Part shown: positions 51,033-58,416 of the stretch, one piece after another
Numbering within the stretch: the first letter of the stretch is position 1
Layout of the letters: every line of letters begins with the position of its first letter
Assembly (NCBI RefSeq): GCF_047638075.1
Contig: NZ_JBLJBV010000041.1
Location: 1-64,000, forward strand
Length of the DNA: 64,000 nt
Direction of reading: 5' to 3'
DNA from: UBA6197 sp047638075
Lineage (GTDB): Bacteria; Pseudomonadota; Alphaproteobacteria; Rhodobacterales; Rhodobacteraceae
The notes under the pieces: generated by a model
Seen by the model: the letters and a program-made list of their open reading frames with translations, nothing else
Told to the model about the DNA's origin: nothing
Databases searched by the model: none
Translations under genes and position numbers: made by a program

Positions 51033-51923
51033 TTACTGCGGCAATCCACTGGTTGCCTGATTGATAACCGGCTCATGTTCCATACGCATTGGGGTGACAT
51101 CCCATTTGCTGTAGATCGCGTCGTATGTGCCGTCGGCCATGACTTCTTTCAGCGCCGCCAGCAGCGCCTCTCCAAGATCATCTTCGCCTTTGCGGAAAAC
51201 GATCCCGCTGGGCAGGCGCGGCAAGACATCCACGGCAACAACACGGATCGGATGCGGTGCGTTTTGCATGATTTCACGGGCAGAAGCAGCCGACGTCAGA
51301 ACAAAATCCGCACGCGCGGAATAAAGTGACAACAAGACTGCATCCGATGTCCCATATTCTGAAACGGTCGGTGCTTCCTTGCCGTTTTCCTTACAGCTGT
51401 CTGCAAGAAGACCGGTAATCATATCGACCCACTCCGTCCCGCTCTGGGCACTTCCGCGTAGCCCGCAAAGATCAAGATAACTGTCACCTACAGTCTTGTT
51501 GTCCGCCAGGACGTAAGCAGACGACGTCGTATAGCCATAGGTGACAAAGTTGACGACCTCTTCGCGCACCGGGTTATCGGTGATCCCTTCCATCGCAATA
51601 TCCCAACGGCCTGACTGCACCCCGGGAATAAGAGAGTCGAACGCGACGGATGTCACGTCCATTTTCACGCCCAGTTGCTTTGCAATGGCATCCCACAAGT
51701 CGACCTCAAAGCCGACCATTTCGCCGGAATCATCAATGTACTGGAACGGCGGATATTTGGCATCCGTCACCAGTTTAATTGCGCCCGCTTCCCGATACTT
51801 CGCCGGAAGCTTGTCTGCGGCCGCTTCTGCGAACGCAGCGCCTCCGCCGAGCGTAAGGCACAATGTTGCGGCTGCGGCACGCGCGAAACATGCTCTGCCA
51901 AGCTTGATTTTTACTATTTTCAT
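51033..51923 (-). CDS. Periplasmic amino-acid-type solute-binding protein
   Basis: A 296-residue secreted protein of SBP family 3. The signal peptide is MKIVKIKLGRACFARAAAAT, with cleavage near AFAEA (~32). The family start IKLVTDAKYPPFQYIDDSGE is followed by MVGFEVDLWDAIAKQLGVKM. SGRWDIAMEGITDNPVREEV (~105-125) is the typical hinge region. It contains a Cys pair (CGLRGSAQ... DSCKEN) that could form a disulfide. It probably imports a cationic or polar amine or amino acid feeding the FAD oxidase. It is separated from ALDH by 83 bp. Confidence 0.92.
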   Translation of the reverse strand: MKIVKIKLGRACFARAAAATLCLTLGGGAAFAEAAADKLPAKYREAGAIKLVTDAKYPPFQYIDDSGEMVGFEVDLWDAIAKQLGVKMDVTSVAFDSLIPGVQSGRWDIAMEGITDNPVREEVVNFVTYGYTTSSAYVLADNKTVGDSYLDLCGLRGSAQSGTEWVDMITGLLADSCKENGKEAPTVSEYGTSDAVLLSLYSARADFVLTSAASAREIMQNAPHPIRVVAVDVLPRLPSGIVFRKGEDDLGEALLAALKEVMADGTYDAIYSKWDVTPMRMEHEPVINQATSGLPQ

Positions 51924-52006
51924 TGTCTTCCTCCCTGTTGATCTGGCTTAGAAAAGATTTCCCCGACAATTTGCAGTGTCTTGAATGCACTGCTCCGGCG
52001 ATCAGG

Positions 52007-53500
52007 TCATCCGATCACAAACGGATTTGCGATTTCTTCGGCGGTCGAGATCCACACCGCCTTGGTTTGAAGATACTCGCGGATCCCTTCGATGCCGTTT
52101 TCACGGCCGATCCCGCTTTGCTTGTAGCCGCCAAAGGGGGTCGTATAAGAAATGTCGCGGTAGGTATTGATCCAGACGCTGCCGGCCTGCAATCGGTCCG
52201 ACATCCGCAACGCAAGTTTCATGTCTGATGTCCAAACCCCGGCGGCCAGGCCGAATTCGCTGTCATTGGCAATGGCTATCGCTTCTTCTGGCTCATCGAA
52301 GACAATCGTTGACAGAACCGGCCCGAAGACCTCTTCACGCGCAATGCGCATTTCATTGTGAACGCCAGTAAAGATCGTGGGCTCTACAAAGAAGCCTCTG
52401 GCGCACTCGTCATGTTCAGGCCGCTTGCCGCCTAGCACCAGATCGGCACCTTCGTTCTGCGCGATCCTTACATAGTCAAGCACGCGTTCATATTGCATCT
52501 GGTTGGCGATGGGCCCGATCTGCGTGCGTTCGTTGCGCGGGTCGCCGACACGCGCGGCTTTGGTAAACGCCGTAAGCCGATCCACAAACTCATCATGCAC
52601 CTTTCGGTGCAGCAACAAACGCGAACCGGCAATACAAGTCTGCCCAGTGGCACCGAAAATTCCGCCCACCACGCCGCGCACGGCATTGTCCAGATTGGCA
52701 TCGGAAAAGACGATGTTCGGAGATTTTCCGCCCAACTCAAGGCTTGCCCTTTTGACGTCCTTCGCCGCCAGCGAATACAGATACGCCCCAGTTGCGGTAG
52801 AACCAGTAAATCCAAGATGCCGCGTCAGCGGATGGGTAACCAGCGGCTCACCCACCTCCTTGCCATAGCCGGTCACGACGTTGACGACGCCCGGCGGAAA
52901 GCCCGCCTCCTCAACCAACTCCATCAGCTTGAGCGCAGTGGCAGAGGTATGTTCGGCAGGCTTCATGACAAGCGTATTGCCCGCCGCCAATGCCGGTGCC
53001 GCCTTCAGCGAGAACAACAGCAACGGAGCATTCCACGGCACGATACCAACACAGACCCCAAGCGGCTCTGACCGGGAAAAACTGAGGGCCGGCTTGTCAC
53101 AGGGGTGAACAACCCCCTCGATCTTGTCGGCCAGACCGGCATAATAATAATACCACTTTGCCACATAGCGGATCTGATGGCGCATTTCGGCCAACAACCG
53201 GCCATTGTCCCGCACCTCGATCTCGGCCAGTTCGTCCGCGTGCTTTTCAATCAGCGTCCCCAGCCGATGGATAATCACACCGCGATCCGATGGATGCATA
53301 CGCCCCCAAGGACCGTCACGGAAGGCCGCGTCAGCAGCGCGAATGGCGCGGTCTGCGTCTTGCGCATTGCCGCGCGGCACTAGGGCCCAAGGCTTGGCGG
53401 TGAACGGGTCGACCGACTCGATATACTCGCCCCCCGATGGCGCGACCCATTCGCCGCCGATGTACATTTGCAGCTTGGTCAGCTCGCCGGTTTCGACCAT
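52007..53500 (-). CDS. Aldehyde dehydrogenase (NAD(P)-dependent, ALDH superfamily)
   Basis: A ~497-residue enzyme (ATG 53500; the ATG 53503 just before it follows AGGAAGG). Motifs: IGIVPWNAPLLLFSLKAAPA is represented by CVGIVPWNAPLLLF (~150); LELGGKSPNIVF (~260) has the general-base Glu; FGATGQTCIAGSRLLLH (~288) has the catalytic Cys; EEVFGPVLSTIVFDE (~390) is the cofactor region. It oxidises an aldehyde to an acid in the cytoplasm. It is the first gene of the minus-strand operon and lies divergent from the GntR-UbiD operon, suggesting the acid produced is the UbiD substrate. The substrate is not known. Confidence 0.9.
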   Translation of the reverse strand: MVETGELTKLQMYIGGEWVAPSGGEYIESVDPFTAKPWALVPRGNAQDADRAIRAADAAFRDGPWGRMHPSDRGVIIHRLGTLIEKHADELAEIEVRDNGRLLAEMRHQIRYVAKWYYYYAGLADKIEGVVHPCDKPALSFSRSEPLGVCVGIVPWNAPLLLFSLKAAPALAAGNTLVMKPAEHTSATALKLMELVEEAGFPPGVVNVVTGYGKEVGEPLVTHPLTRHLGFTGSTATGAYLYSLAAKDVKRASLELGGKSPNIVFSDANLDNAVRGVVGGIFGATGQTCIAGSRLLLHRKVHDEFVDRLTAFTKAARVGDPRNERTQIGPIANQMQYERVLDYVRIAQNEGADLVLGGKRPEHDECARGFFVEPTIFTGVHNEMRIAREEVFGPVLSTIVFDEPEEAIAIANDSEFGLAAGVWTSDMKLALRMSDRLQAGSVWINTYRDISYTTPFGGYKQSGIGRENGIEGIREYLQTKAVWISTAEEIANPFVIG

Positions 53501-53615
53501 CATTCTTGCCTTCCTAACTCTACTCCAACGCCTCCTAACGCTGCCGCGTTTGAGGCCAGGACGCCCATTCCGATCATGGGTTGGTTGCATCAAGTGGATC
53601 TTTCCTTCATACAAC

Positions 53616-53629
53616 TAATGATATTGTTA
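53616..53629. promoter_or_regulatory. Putative GntR operator copy 1 (ALDH side)
   Basis: TAATGATATTGTTA matches operator copy 2 at 53724 in 12 of 14 positions. It lies 113 bp upstream of the ALDH start, within an AT-rich divergent gap. It could repress ALDH transcription. Confidence 0.5.
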
Positions 53630-53723
53630 TCTTATGTGTCAACATATTTCTTTTCCAGTATTTAGAACTTATCTATGCCAGCAAGGCTATAGACAGCTAT
53701 AAAATACCGATGTAGTTATCAAA

Positions 53724-53737
53724 TAATGATATCATTA
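53724..53737. promoter_or_regulatory. Putative GntR operator copy 2 (perfect palindrome)
   Basis: TAATGATATCATTA is a perfect 14-bp palindrome sitting just upstream of AGGAG (53742-53746), the ribosome site of the GntR gene. Its position fits autorepression. The two copies are 108 bp apart start to start, nearly ten helical turns, so looping is possible. Confidence 0.6.
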
Positions 53738-53753
53738 GTTCAGGAGAAGCTTT

Positions 53754-54524
53754 GTGACCCGCACGCCCGAGCCGCTCTACAGCCAAGTAAAAACCGCCAT
53801 TGAAGACCGAATCGACCGCCAGGATTGGCGTGCAGATTTCAAGGTTCCGAGCGAAGAGGCCCTGTCCGTCGAATTCAACGTCTCACACCTGACCGTGCGT
53901 CGGGCGCTGCGGGAACTTCAGGCAGAGGGCGTACTTGTACGGATCCGGGGACGTGGTACATTTGTCGTCGGACCAAAGATGCAATGCGCGGTTTTCGGGC
54001 TGGAAGACGTTTCGGAAGAGATCGAGGCGAACGGCGGCGTGCATACCAGCCAGATCATCACGCTCTGCGCACTTGAGCCCGAAACTCAGCTTGCAAAACT
54101 TTTGCCTGTCGCTGGCGGCACCGTCTTTTATTCGCGGATACTGCACCTCGAAGACGGAACCCCAATCCAGTTGGAGGATCGTTTTATCAATGCGGCGGTC
54201 GCGCCGGGATACCTTGACCAAGACTTCACCCAGACCACGACCCACGCCTACCTGCTGCGCGAAACCAAGGTATCCTTTGTCGACAATACCATTCGTGCCA
54301 TCCGCCCGGACGCCGAAGCGCAGCGGCTTTTGCAGATCGACGCCACCCACCCCTGCCTGCTGATCAATCGGCAAACCTGGCACAACGATATTCCGGTTAC
54401 CCGAAGTCGATTTCTTTACCCTGGGGACCGTTACCGCCTATCCAGCGCGCATGAGGCCACGGCCAATACGTCGATGATCATGCCGCCATCACGCAATTCA
54501 ACCCCATCGAGGAGACAATCATGA
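53754..54524 (+). CDS. GntR-family regulator with UTRA ligand domain (HutC/FarR type)
   Basis: A 256-residue regulator starting at GTG 53754 after AGGAG. Winged helix at ~5-75: PLYSQVKTAIEDRIDRQDWR, PSEEALSVEFNVSHLTVRRA and LREL, then VRIRGRGTFVV. The UTRA domain spans ~85-245 (TVFYSRILHLEDGTPIQLED is the conserved part at ~123-142, with RSRFLYPGDRYRLSS at the end). It senses a small ligand. It overlaps ubiD by ATGA and is likely autoregulated through the palindrome just upstream. Regulation of both divergent operons is inferred. Confidence 0.9.
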   Translation: MTRTPEPLYSQVKTAIEDRIDRQDWRADFKVPSEEALSVEFNVSHLTVRRALRELQAEGVLVRIRGRGTFVVGPKMQCAVFGLEDVSEEIEANGGVHTSQIITLCALEPETQLAKLLPVAGGTVFYSRILHLEDGTPIQLEDRFINAAVAPGYLDQDFTQTTTHAYLLRETKVSFVDNTIRAIRPDAEAQRLLQIDATHPCLLINRQTWHNDIPVTRSRFLYPGDRYRLSSAHEATANTSMIMPPSRNSTPSRRQS

Positions 54525-55840
54525 GAGATTTTGTTGCCCGTCTGCACGAGCGTGGAGATCTGATGGTGGTCGACAAGGAGGTCGATCCCTTCCACGAACT
54601 GGCCGCCGTGACCCATGCGGCACAAAAGCGTTGGGGCAAGCCGATCCTTTTCACCAACGTGAAAGGCACCAAGTTTCCAGTCGTGACAAATGTCTACGGC
54701 TCGCGCGAACGTCTGGCCGAGGTTATCGGCATCGATGCCACCGATTTCTGCCGCCAGTGGAGCAATCTGGCAAACCTTGGTCAAGGCAGCGGCGAGCCCT
54801 TCGTGAAGGTCGAAGATGAGCAGTTGATAGAATGCAAACTGTCCGACCTGCCGCTGATCACCTATTCGGATCGCGATGCGGCCCCCTATTTCACCTCTGC
54901 GATGTTCATCGCCAAAGATCCCGAGACCGGTGTCGGCAACCTGTCCTACCACCGCTCAATGTTCGTGAATGACAATGAGTTGCGGTGCCGCCTTGCGCCG
55001 CGCCACCACCTGACCATGTACCATGAAAAGGCTGAGAAGATGGGCCAGCCGCTTGAAGCGGCAATGCTGATCGGGGCGCCTGCCACATCGTTTCTAACGG
55101 CTGCGGCCCCCCTGCCCTACGACGTGGACGAGCTTGAGGTCGCGGCACGTCTGAAGGGTTCGCCCCTGCCGATGCGCAAATGCCGCCATATCGATCTCGA
55201 AGTTCCGGCCGAAACCGAGATTGTCATCGAAGGTCGTTTTCTTCCTAATGAACGCCGCCTTGAAGGACCTTTCGGTGAATTCATGGGCTATTACGTCCCT
55301 GAAGGGCCCAATGCCGTGTTCGAGGTTCTAGGTGTTACCGTACGGCCCAACGCAATGTTCCACAGCATTCTTTGCGGATCATCCGAAGAGGTTCTGACAC
55401 TCGAACTGTCAGTTTCCGCCAATATCTTCCAGCGTCTCAGCGCCGCCCTGCCCGGTATCCTGAACGTCACCTGTCAGCCATTCGTCAACCATGCGATCGT
55501 CCAGATCGACCCGCAGTTTGAAGGCCATGCCCGTCAGGTCATGCTGGCCACGATCGGCGCCGAACCGATCTGGGCCAAGATAATCACGGTGGTGGATGCC
55601 GATGTTGACATCTACGATATGGACGATGTCATGTGGGCAACCCTGACCCGCTGCCGGCCGGACAAGGATATGCTAATCATCCCCGAAACTCCCTCGTTCT
55701 ACCGCGATGAACAAAAAGACCACTGGGGGCGGTTGCTGGTTGATGCGACCAAACCCTTCGGCCGCGAAAAAGAGTTTGAGCGCAAGAAAATCCGATTGGC
55801 AGACAAGATCAAGTTGTCAGATTGGTTCGGCACAGAATGA
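54521..55840 (+). CDS. ubiD: UbiD-family prenylated-FMN-dependent decarboxylase
   Basis: A 439-residue enzyme. The UbiD triad is visible: Arg145 in GNLSYHRSMF, Glu248 and Glu253 in RRLEGPFGEFMGYYVPEGPN, with the usual 5-residue Glu spacing. Other family parts are HEKAEKMGQPLEAAMLIGAP (~168-187) and a C-terminal WGRLLVDATKP. It reversibly decarboxylates aromatic, heteroaromatic or unsaturated acids with the prFMN cofactor. It is shorter than ubiquinone UbiD (~490) and, being operonic with GntR, UbiX and a divergent aldehyde dehydrogenase, is more likely catabolic. The substrate is unknown. ATGA overlaps on both sides show tight coupling. Confidence 0.92.
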   Translation: MRDFVARLHERGDLMVVDKEVDPFHELAAVTHAAQKRWGKPILFTNVKGTKFPVVTNVYGSRERLAEVIGIDATDFCRQWSNLANLGQGSGEPFVKVEDEQLIECKLSDLPLITYSDRDAAPYFTSAMFIAKDPETGVGNLSYHRSMFVNDNELRCRLAPRHHLTMYHEKAEKMGQPLEAAMLIGAPATSFLTAAAPLPYDVDELEVAARLKGSPLPMRKCRHIDLEVPAETEIVIEGRFLPNERRLEGPFGEFMGYYVPEGPNAVFEVLGVTVRPNAMFHSILCGSSEEVLTLELSVSANIFQRLSAALPGILNVTCQPFVNHAIVQIDPQFEGHARQVMLATIGAEPIWAKIITVVDADVDIYDMDDVMWATLTRCRPDKDMLIIPETPSFYRDEQKDHWGRLLVDATKPFGREKEFERKKIRLADKIKLSDWFGTE

Positions 55841-56448
55841 AGATGATACCAAAGCACCCCCCGCGCATCATCGTCGGAATCAGTGGCGCCTCCGGCGCGA
55901 TTTACGGTGTGCGCGCGCTGGAGCATCTAAGCCGACTCGGCGTGGAAACTCATCTGGTGATCACCCGCTCGGCGCATCTGACAATTGCGCAAGAACTGGA
56001 CATGCGCCCCACCGATCTGGAAGAAAAAGCCAGTGTCGTCCACAATGCCAAAGACATCGGCGCAACCATCGCCAGCGGATCGTTTCAGACGCTCGGAATG
56101 TTGATTGCGCCCTGTTCTGTCCGCACCATGTCTGAAATCGCCACCGGGGTAACTTCGACCCTGATCAGCCGTGCCGCCGACGTCGTTCTCAAGGAACGGC
56201 GGCGGCTGGTGCTGATGCTGCGGGAAACACCGCTGCATCTTGGCCATCTGCGCACGATGACATCAGTCACTGAAATGGGCGCAATCATCATGCCGCCCGT
56301 ACCAGCCCTGTACACCAGACCGGCCACGATTGACGAAATGGTGGATTACACTGTCGGCCGCGCACTTGATCTGTTTGGGATAGACATGGGCGGGATGCCG
56401 CGCTGGCAGGGTATCAGCCAAGAGATGCAAAAGCAGGACGCCCCGTGA
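55837..56448 (+). CDS. ubiX: UbiX flavin prenyltransferase
   Basis: A 203-residue enzyme that prenylates FMN to make the UbiD cofactor. ATG 55837 overlaps the ubiD stop (ATGA); ATG 55843 is an alternative. Motifs: RIIVGISGASGAIYGVRALE (~9-28) for FMN binding, IAPCSVRTMSEIATGVTSTL (~90-109), RRLVLMLRETPLHLGHLRTM (~118-137) and IMPPVPALYTRPATIDEMVD (~147-166). Complete and unremarkable. Presence next to UbiD supplies dedicated cofactor. Confidence 0.93.
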   Translation: MKMIPKHPPRIIVGISGASGAIYGVRALEHLSRLGVETHLVITRSAHLTIAQELDMRPTDLEEKASVVHNAKDIGATIASGSFQTLGMLIAPCSVRTMSEIATGVTSTLISRAADVVLKERRRLVLMLRETPLHLGHLRTMTSVTEMGAIIMPPVPALYTRPATIDEMVDYTVGRALDLFGIDMGGMPRWQGISQEMQKQDAP

Positions 56449-56978
56449 AAGAGGAGCCACGATTGACCCTTGATTTGGAAAACCCCGCCTGGGCCTTCAC
56501 GCTGGATCTCTACGCACGTCCCGGCGTGTCAGACGCCTGTCTGACCCTACAAGATCAGGCCGAGGCTGACATCGTCGCACTCTTCATGGTGATTTACGCC
56601 TGGTCGAAACTCAAGATAGCGCTGACGGCTGCTGAAATCGACGGGTTGCACGGCAATATGAAGATCTGGCGTGAAGCAACGGTCTTGCCATTGCGGCACA
56701 TCCGCCGCGCCCTCAAACCGCCGCAACCCGGCATCTCGCAAGAGATAAAGGAAATTCTGCGCGATCAGGTCAAACGGGCCGAACTTCTGGCGGAGCAGAT
56801 ACAGATTGCCATGGCCGAAGATTGGCTGAAACGCCATCCGTCATCGGGGCATTATTCCGACCTCATGCCAATCCTGATTACCCTGCTCACGCGATCACAG
56901 GGTACCCTGGTGCCGGAAAGCTGTGTGCAGGCGATTACCACGATCATCCAGAATACTCATGAAATGACCCCATCGTAG
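56445..56978 (+). CDS. TIGR02444/DUF2390-like protein, operonic with UbiD/UbiX
   Basis: A 177-residue soluble, mostly helical protein. GTG 56445 overlaps the ubiX stop (GTGA). The N-terminal part LENPAWAFTLDLYARPGVSD followed by ACLTLQDQAEADIVALFMVI is the recognisable TIGR02444/DUF2390 pattern (W-x-F-x-L-x2-Y and CLxLQD). The family's function is unknown. The last ~45 residues (ILITLLTRSQGTLVPESCVQ) extend beyond the domain. Its coupling to ubiD-ubiX suggests a helper role for this decarboxylase or its pathway, which is inference. Confidence 0.75.
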   Translation: MKEEPRLTLDLENPAWAFTLDLYARPGVSDACLTLQDQAEADIVALFMVIYAWSKLKIALTAAEIDGLHGNMKIWREATVLPLRHIRRALKPPQPGISQEIKEILRDQVKRAELLAEQIQIAMAEDWLKRHPSSGHYSDLMPILITLLTRSQGTLVPESCVQAITTIIQNTHEMTPS

Positions 56979-57031
56979 CGTTTCAAACGGTTTAGTTACT
57001 ATCGTCCAACTGTCAGACGGAATTAACGATT

Positions 57032-57600
57032 TCAATCTGTTACAAGGAGCCGGGTTACGCGCCGGATATGGGCGATCAGCAGCCAAGCCTCGGCGCTTTC
57101 GATAGGTTTCTCCCAGTCCTTTGCCAACCGACGGCAGCGATCAAGCCATGCGAAGGTGCGTTCCACGACCCATCTGCGTGGCATCACCTCGAAGCTCTTG
57201 GCGGTGTCTGAGAGCTTGGCGATCTGCAGCGTCCGGCGCCCACAGCTTACGAGGGCATCCTGCGGCTTCGGTCCGGCATAACCGCCCTCCGCGAACATAC
57301 AGCGCATTTTCGGTGCCTCGCGGCGGAGCCTGGCAAAGACCCCGGGCGCACCGTCACGATCCTGAATATTGGCCGTATGAATCTTGCAGGCGATCAGCTT
57401 GCCGCAGGTATCGGTGATGATGTGTAATGGCCCGGTTGAGGCCGCCAGGCCGCCCCATGGCAGGCGGCCTCAACCGGGCCATTACGATCAAATCGCTTGG
57501 ATAGCGCTTCGTATTGCGCCTATGCTGCGCGCGAGGGAATTCGGTTTAGGCCATCGTGATCTCCCATCAGTTTCGCAACCGAACAGAATCACAACCTCCT
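57032..57600 (-). pseudogene. IS5-family (IS427-like) transposase, copy 2, internally deleted
   Basis: On the minus strand, the 5' end reads ATGGCC-TAA (a stop at codon 3) and then RYPSDL, matching the first ~21 codons of copy 1. The sequence then enters a perfect hairpin (57424-57485) and resumes at HIITDTCGKLIACKIHTANI, with the rest to the natural end: RCMFAEGGYAGPK, RRWVVERTFAWLDRCRRLAK, then the stop at 57032. About 130 internal codons are missing. The outer end (GGAAATGAGTTGAG, then GGTTGTGATTCTGTTCGGTT) equals that of copy 1. Copy 2 retains the 3' part that copy 1 lacks. Confidence 0.8.
57424..57485. repeat. Perfect 23-bp-arm inverted repeat at the deletion junction of IS copy 2
   Basis: Arms 57424-57446 and 57463-57485 are exact reverse complements (left arm begins GTAATGGCCCGGTTGAGG), with a 16-nt loop that itself contains GGCCGCC and CCATGG. 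It occupies the point where ~130 codons of the transposase are missing. The hairpin has no counterpart in copy 1, so it was added or created at the junction. Confidence 0.85.
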
Positions 57601-57609
57601 GAATTTGCT

Positions 57610-57969
57610 CAACTCATTTCCAATCAGGCTCTGAGACTGAGAACGGTGGTGCGGAAGTGTGCCATACAAGTGACGTAATAGCCCGTGAATGGCTAGCCGA
57701 GGCCATTCGGGCGCAATGGTTCTATCGCGGTGTTTGTCAAAGGTGTTGTCCGGCGATTTCGGAGACGCTAGTTTCGTGTTCCGGGTTGAGCCAGACGGGT
57801 ACGGCGGGTTGCTAGCTGCGGGTTTTGCCTGATGTCGCGTTGCGCTTAACTCTGAGACGCAGCGCGTTCAGCGTCGATTTTTACCTTTAACGATGAGATT
57901 CGGTAGTCCTTGGCAAGGCGTTTGGGCCAGTTGGTATTCCCTTTTACCTGATCCGTCTGGTCGCGGCGG
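57610..57969. other. Gap without a recognised gene
   Basis: About 360 bp between the IS copy and the thioesterase gene end. Short frames on both strands lack ribosome sites and family motifs. The AT content is slightly higher than in the flanking operon. Nothing resembling an IS end, tRNA or terminator could be identified. Confidence 0.35.
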
Positions 57970-58416
57970 TCACGGCTTGGGATCACCGTGCAACACCGCA
58001 AGCGCCGCGTGCAACCCTTCGGGAATGGCCAAGGGACGGCCCGTGGCGCGGCTGGTGTTGACGTGGATCAGATAGCCCACTGCAGCCGCCTGATCTTCAT
58101 CCTCACGAAACATCGCCAGATCGTAGCGCACCGACGAGCGACCCAGATGCGCGACCCGCAACCCAAGGGTAACGCGGTCCGGGTAGCGGATTTCGGCCAG
58201 GTATCGGCAGCCGGTCTCAACGACGACAAAGCGGGTCGGGTCATCGGGCAACTGATCCGTGCCCAGATCCGCCAAGGTGCGGTTGACGATGGTATCGAAA
58301 AACTGGAAATGCACCGCGTTGTTCATATGACCAAAGGCATCGTTATCGATCCAGCGGGTCGACATTTCACGCAGGATACCAAAGCCCTGCCGCTGCTGGG
58401 GAATGCTGGCTACCAT
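57970..58416 (-). CDS. Hotdog-fold acyl-CoA thioesterase (4HBT family)
   Basis: A 148-residue protein. ATG 58416 (MVASIPQQRQGFGILREMST) overlaps the alcohol dehydrogenase end by 7 nt; the longer frame lies in that gene. The hotdog signature is RWIDNDAFGHMNNAVHFQFF (~21-40), with Asp and His-Asn of the 4HBT/YbgC active site. VHVNTSRATGRP-like closing is seen as LIHVNTSRATGRPLAIPEGL. It hydrolyses an acyl-CoA thioester. It is the last gene of the seven-gene minus-strand operon. Confidence 0.88.
   Translation of the reverse strand: MVASIPQQRQGFGILREMSTRWIDNDAFGHMNNAVHFQFFDTIVNRTLADLGTDQLPDDPTRFVVVETGCRYLAEIRYPDRVTLGLRVAHLGRSSVRYDLAMFREDEDQAAAVGYLIHVNTSRATGRPLAIPEGLHAALAVLHGDPKP

Noticed and set aside
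57893..58075. 60-codon plus-strand frame
   Set aside because: Mostly antisense to the thioesterase gene end, without motif or ribosome site.
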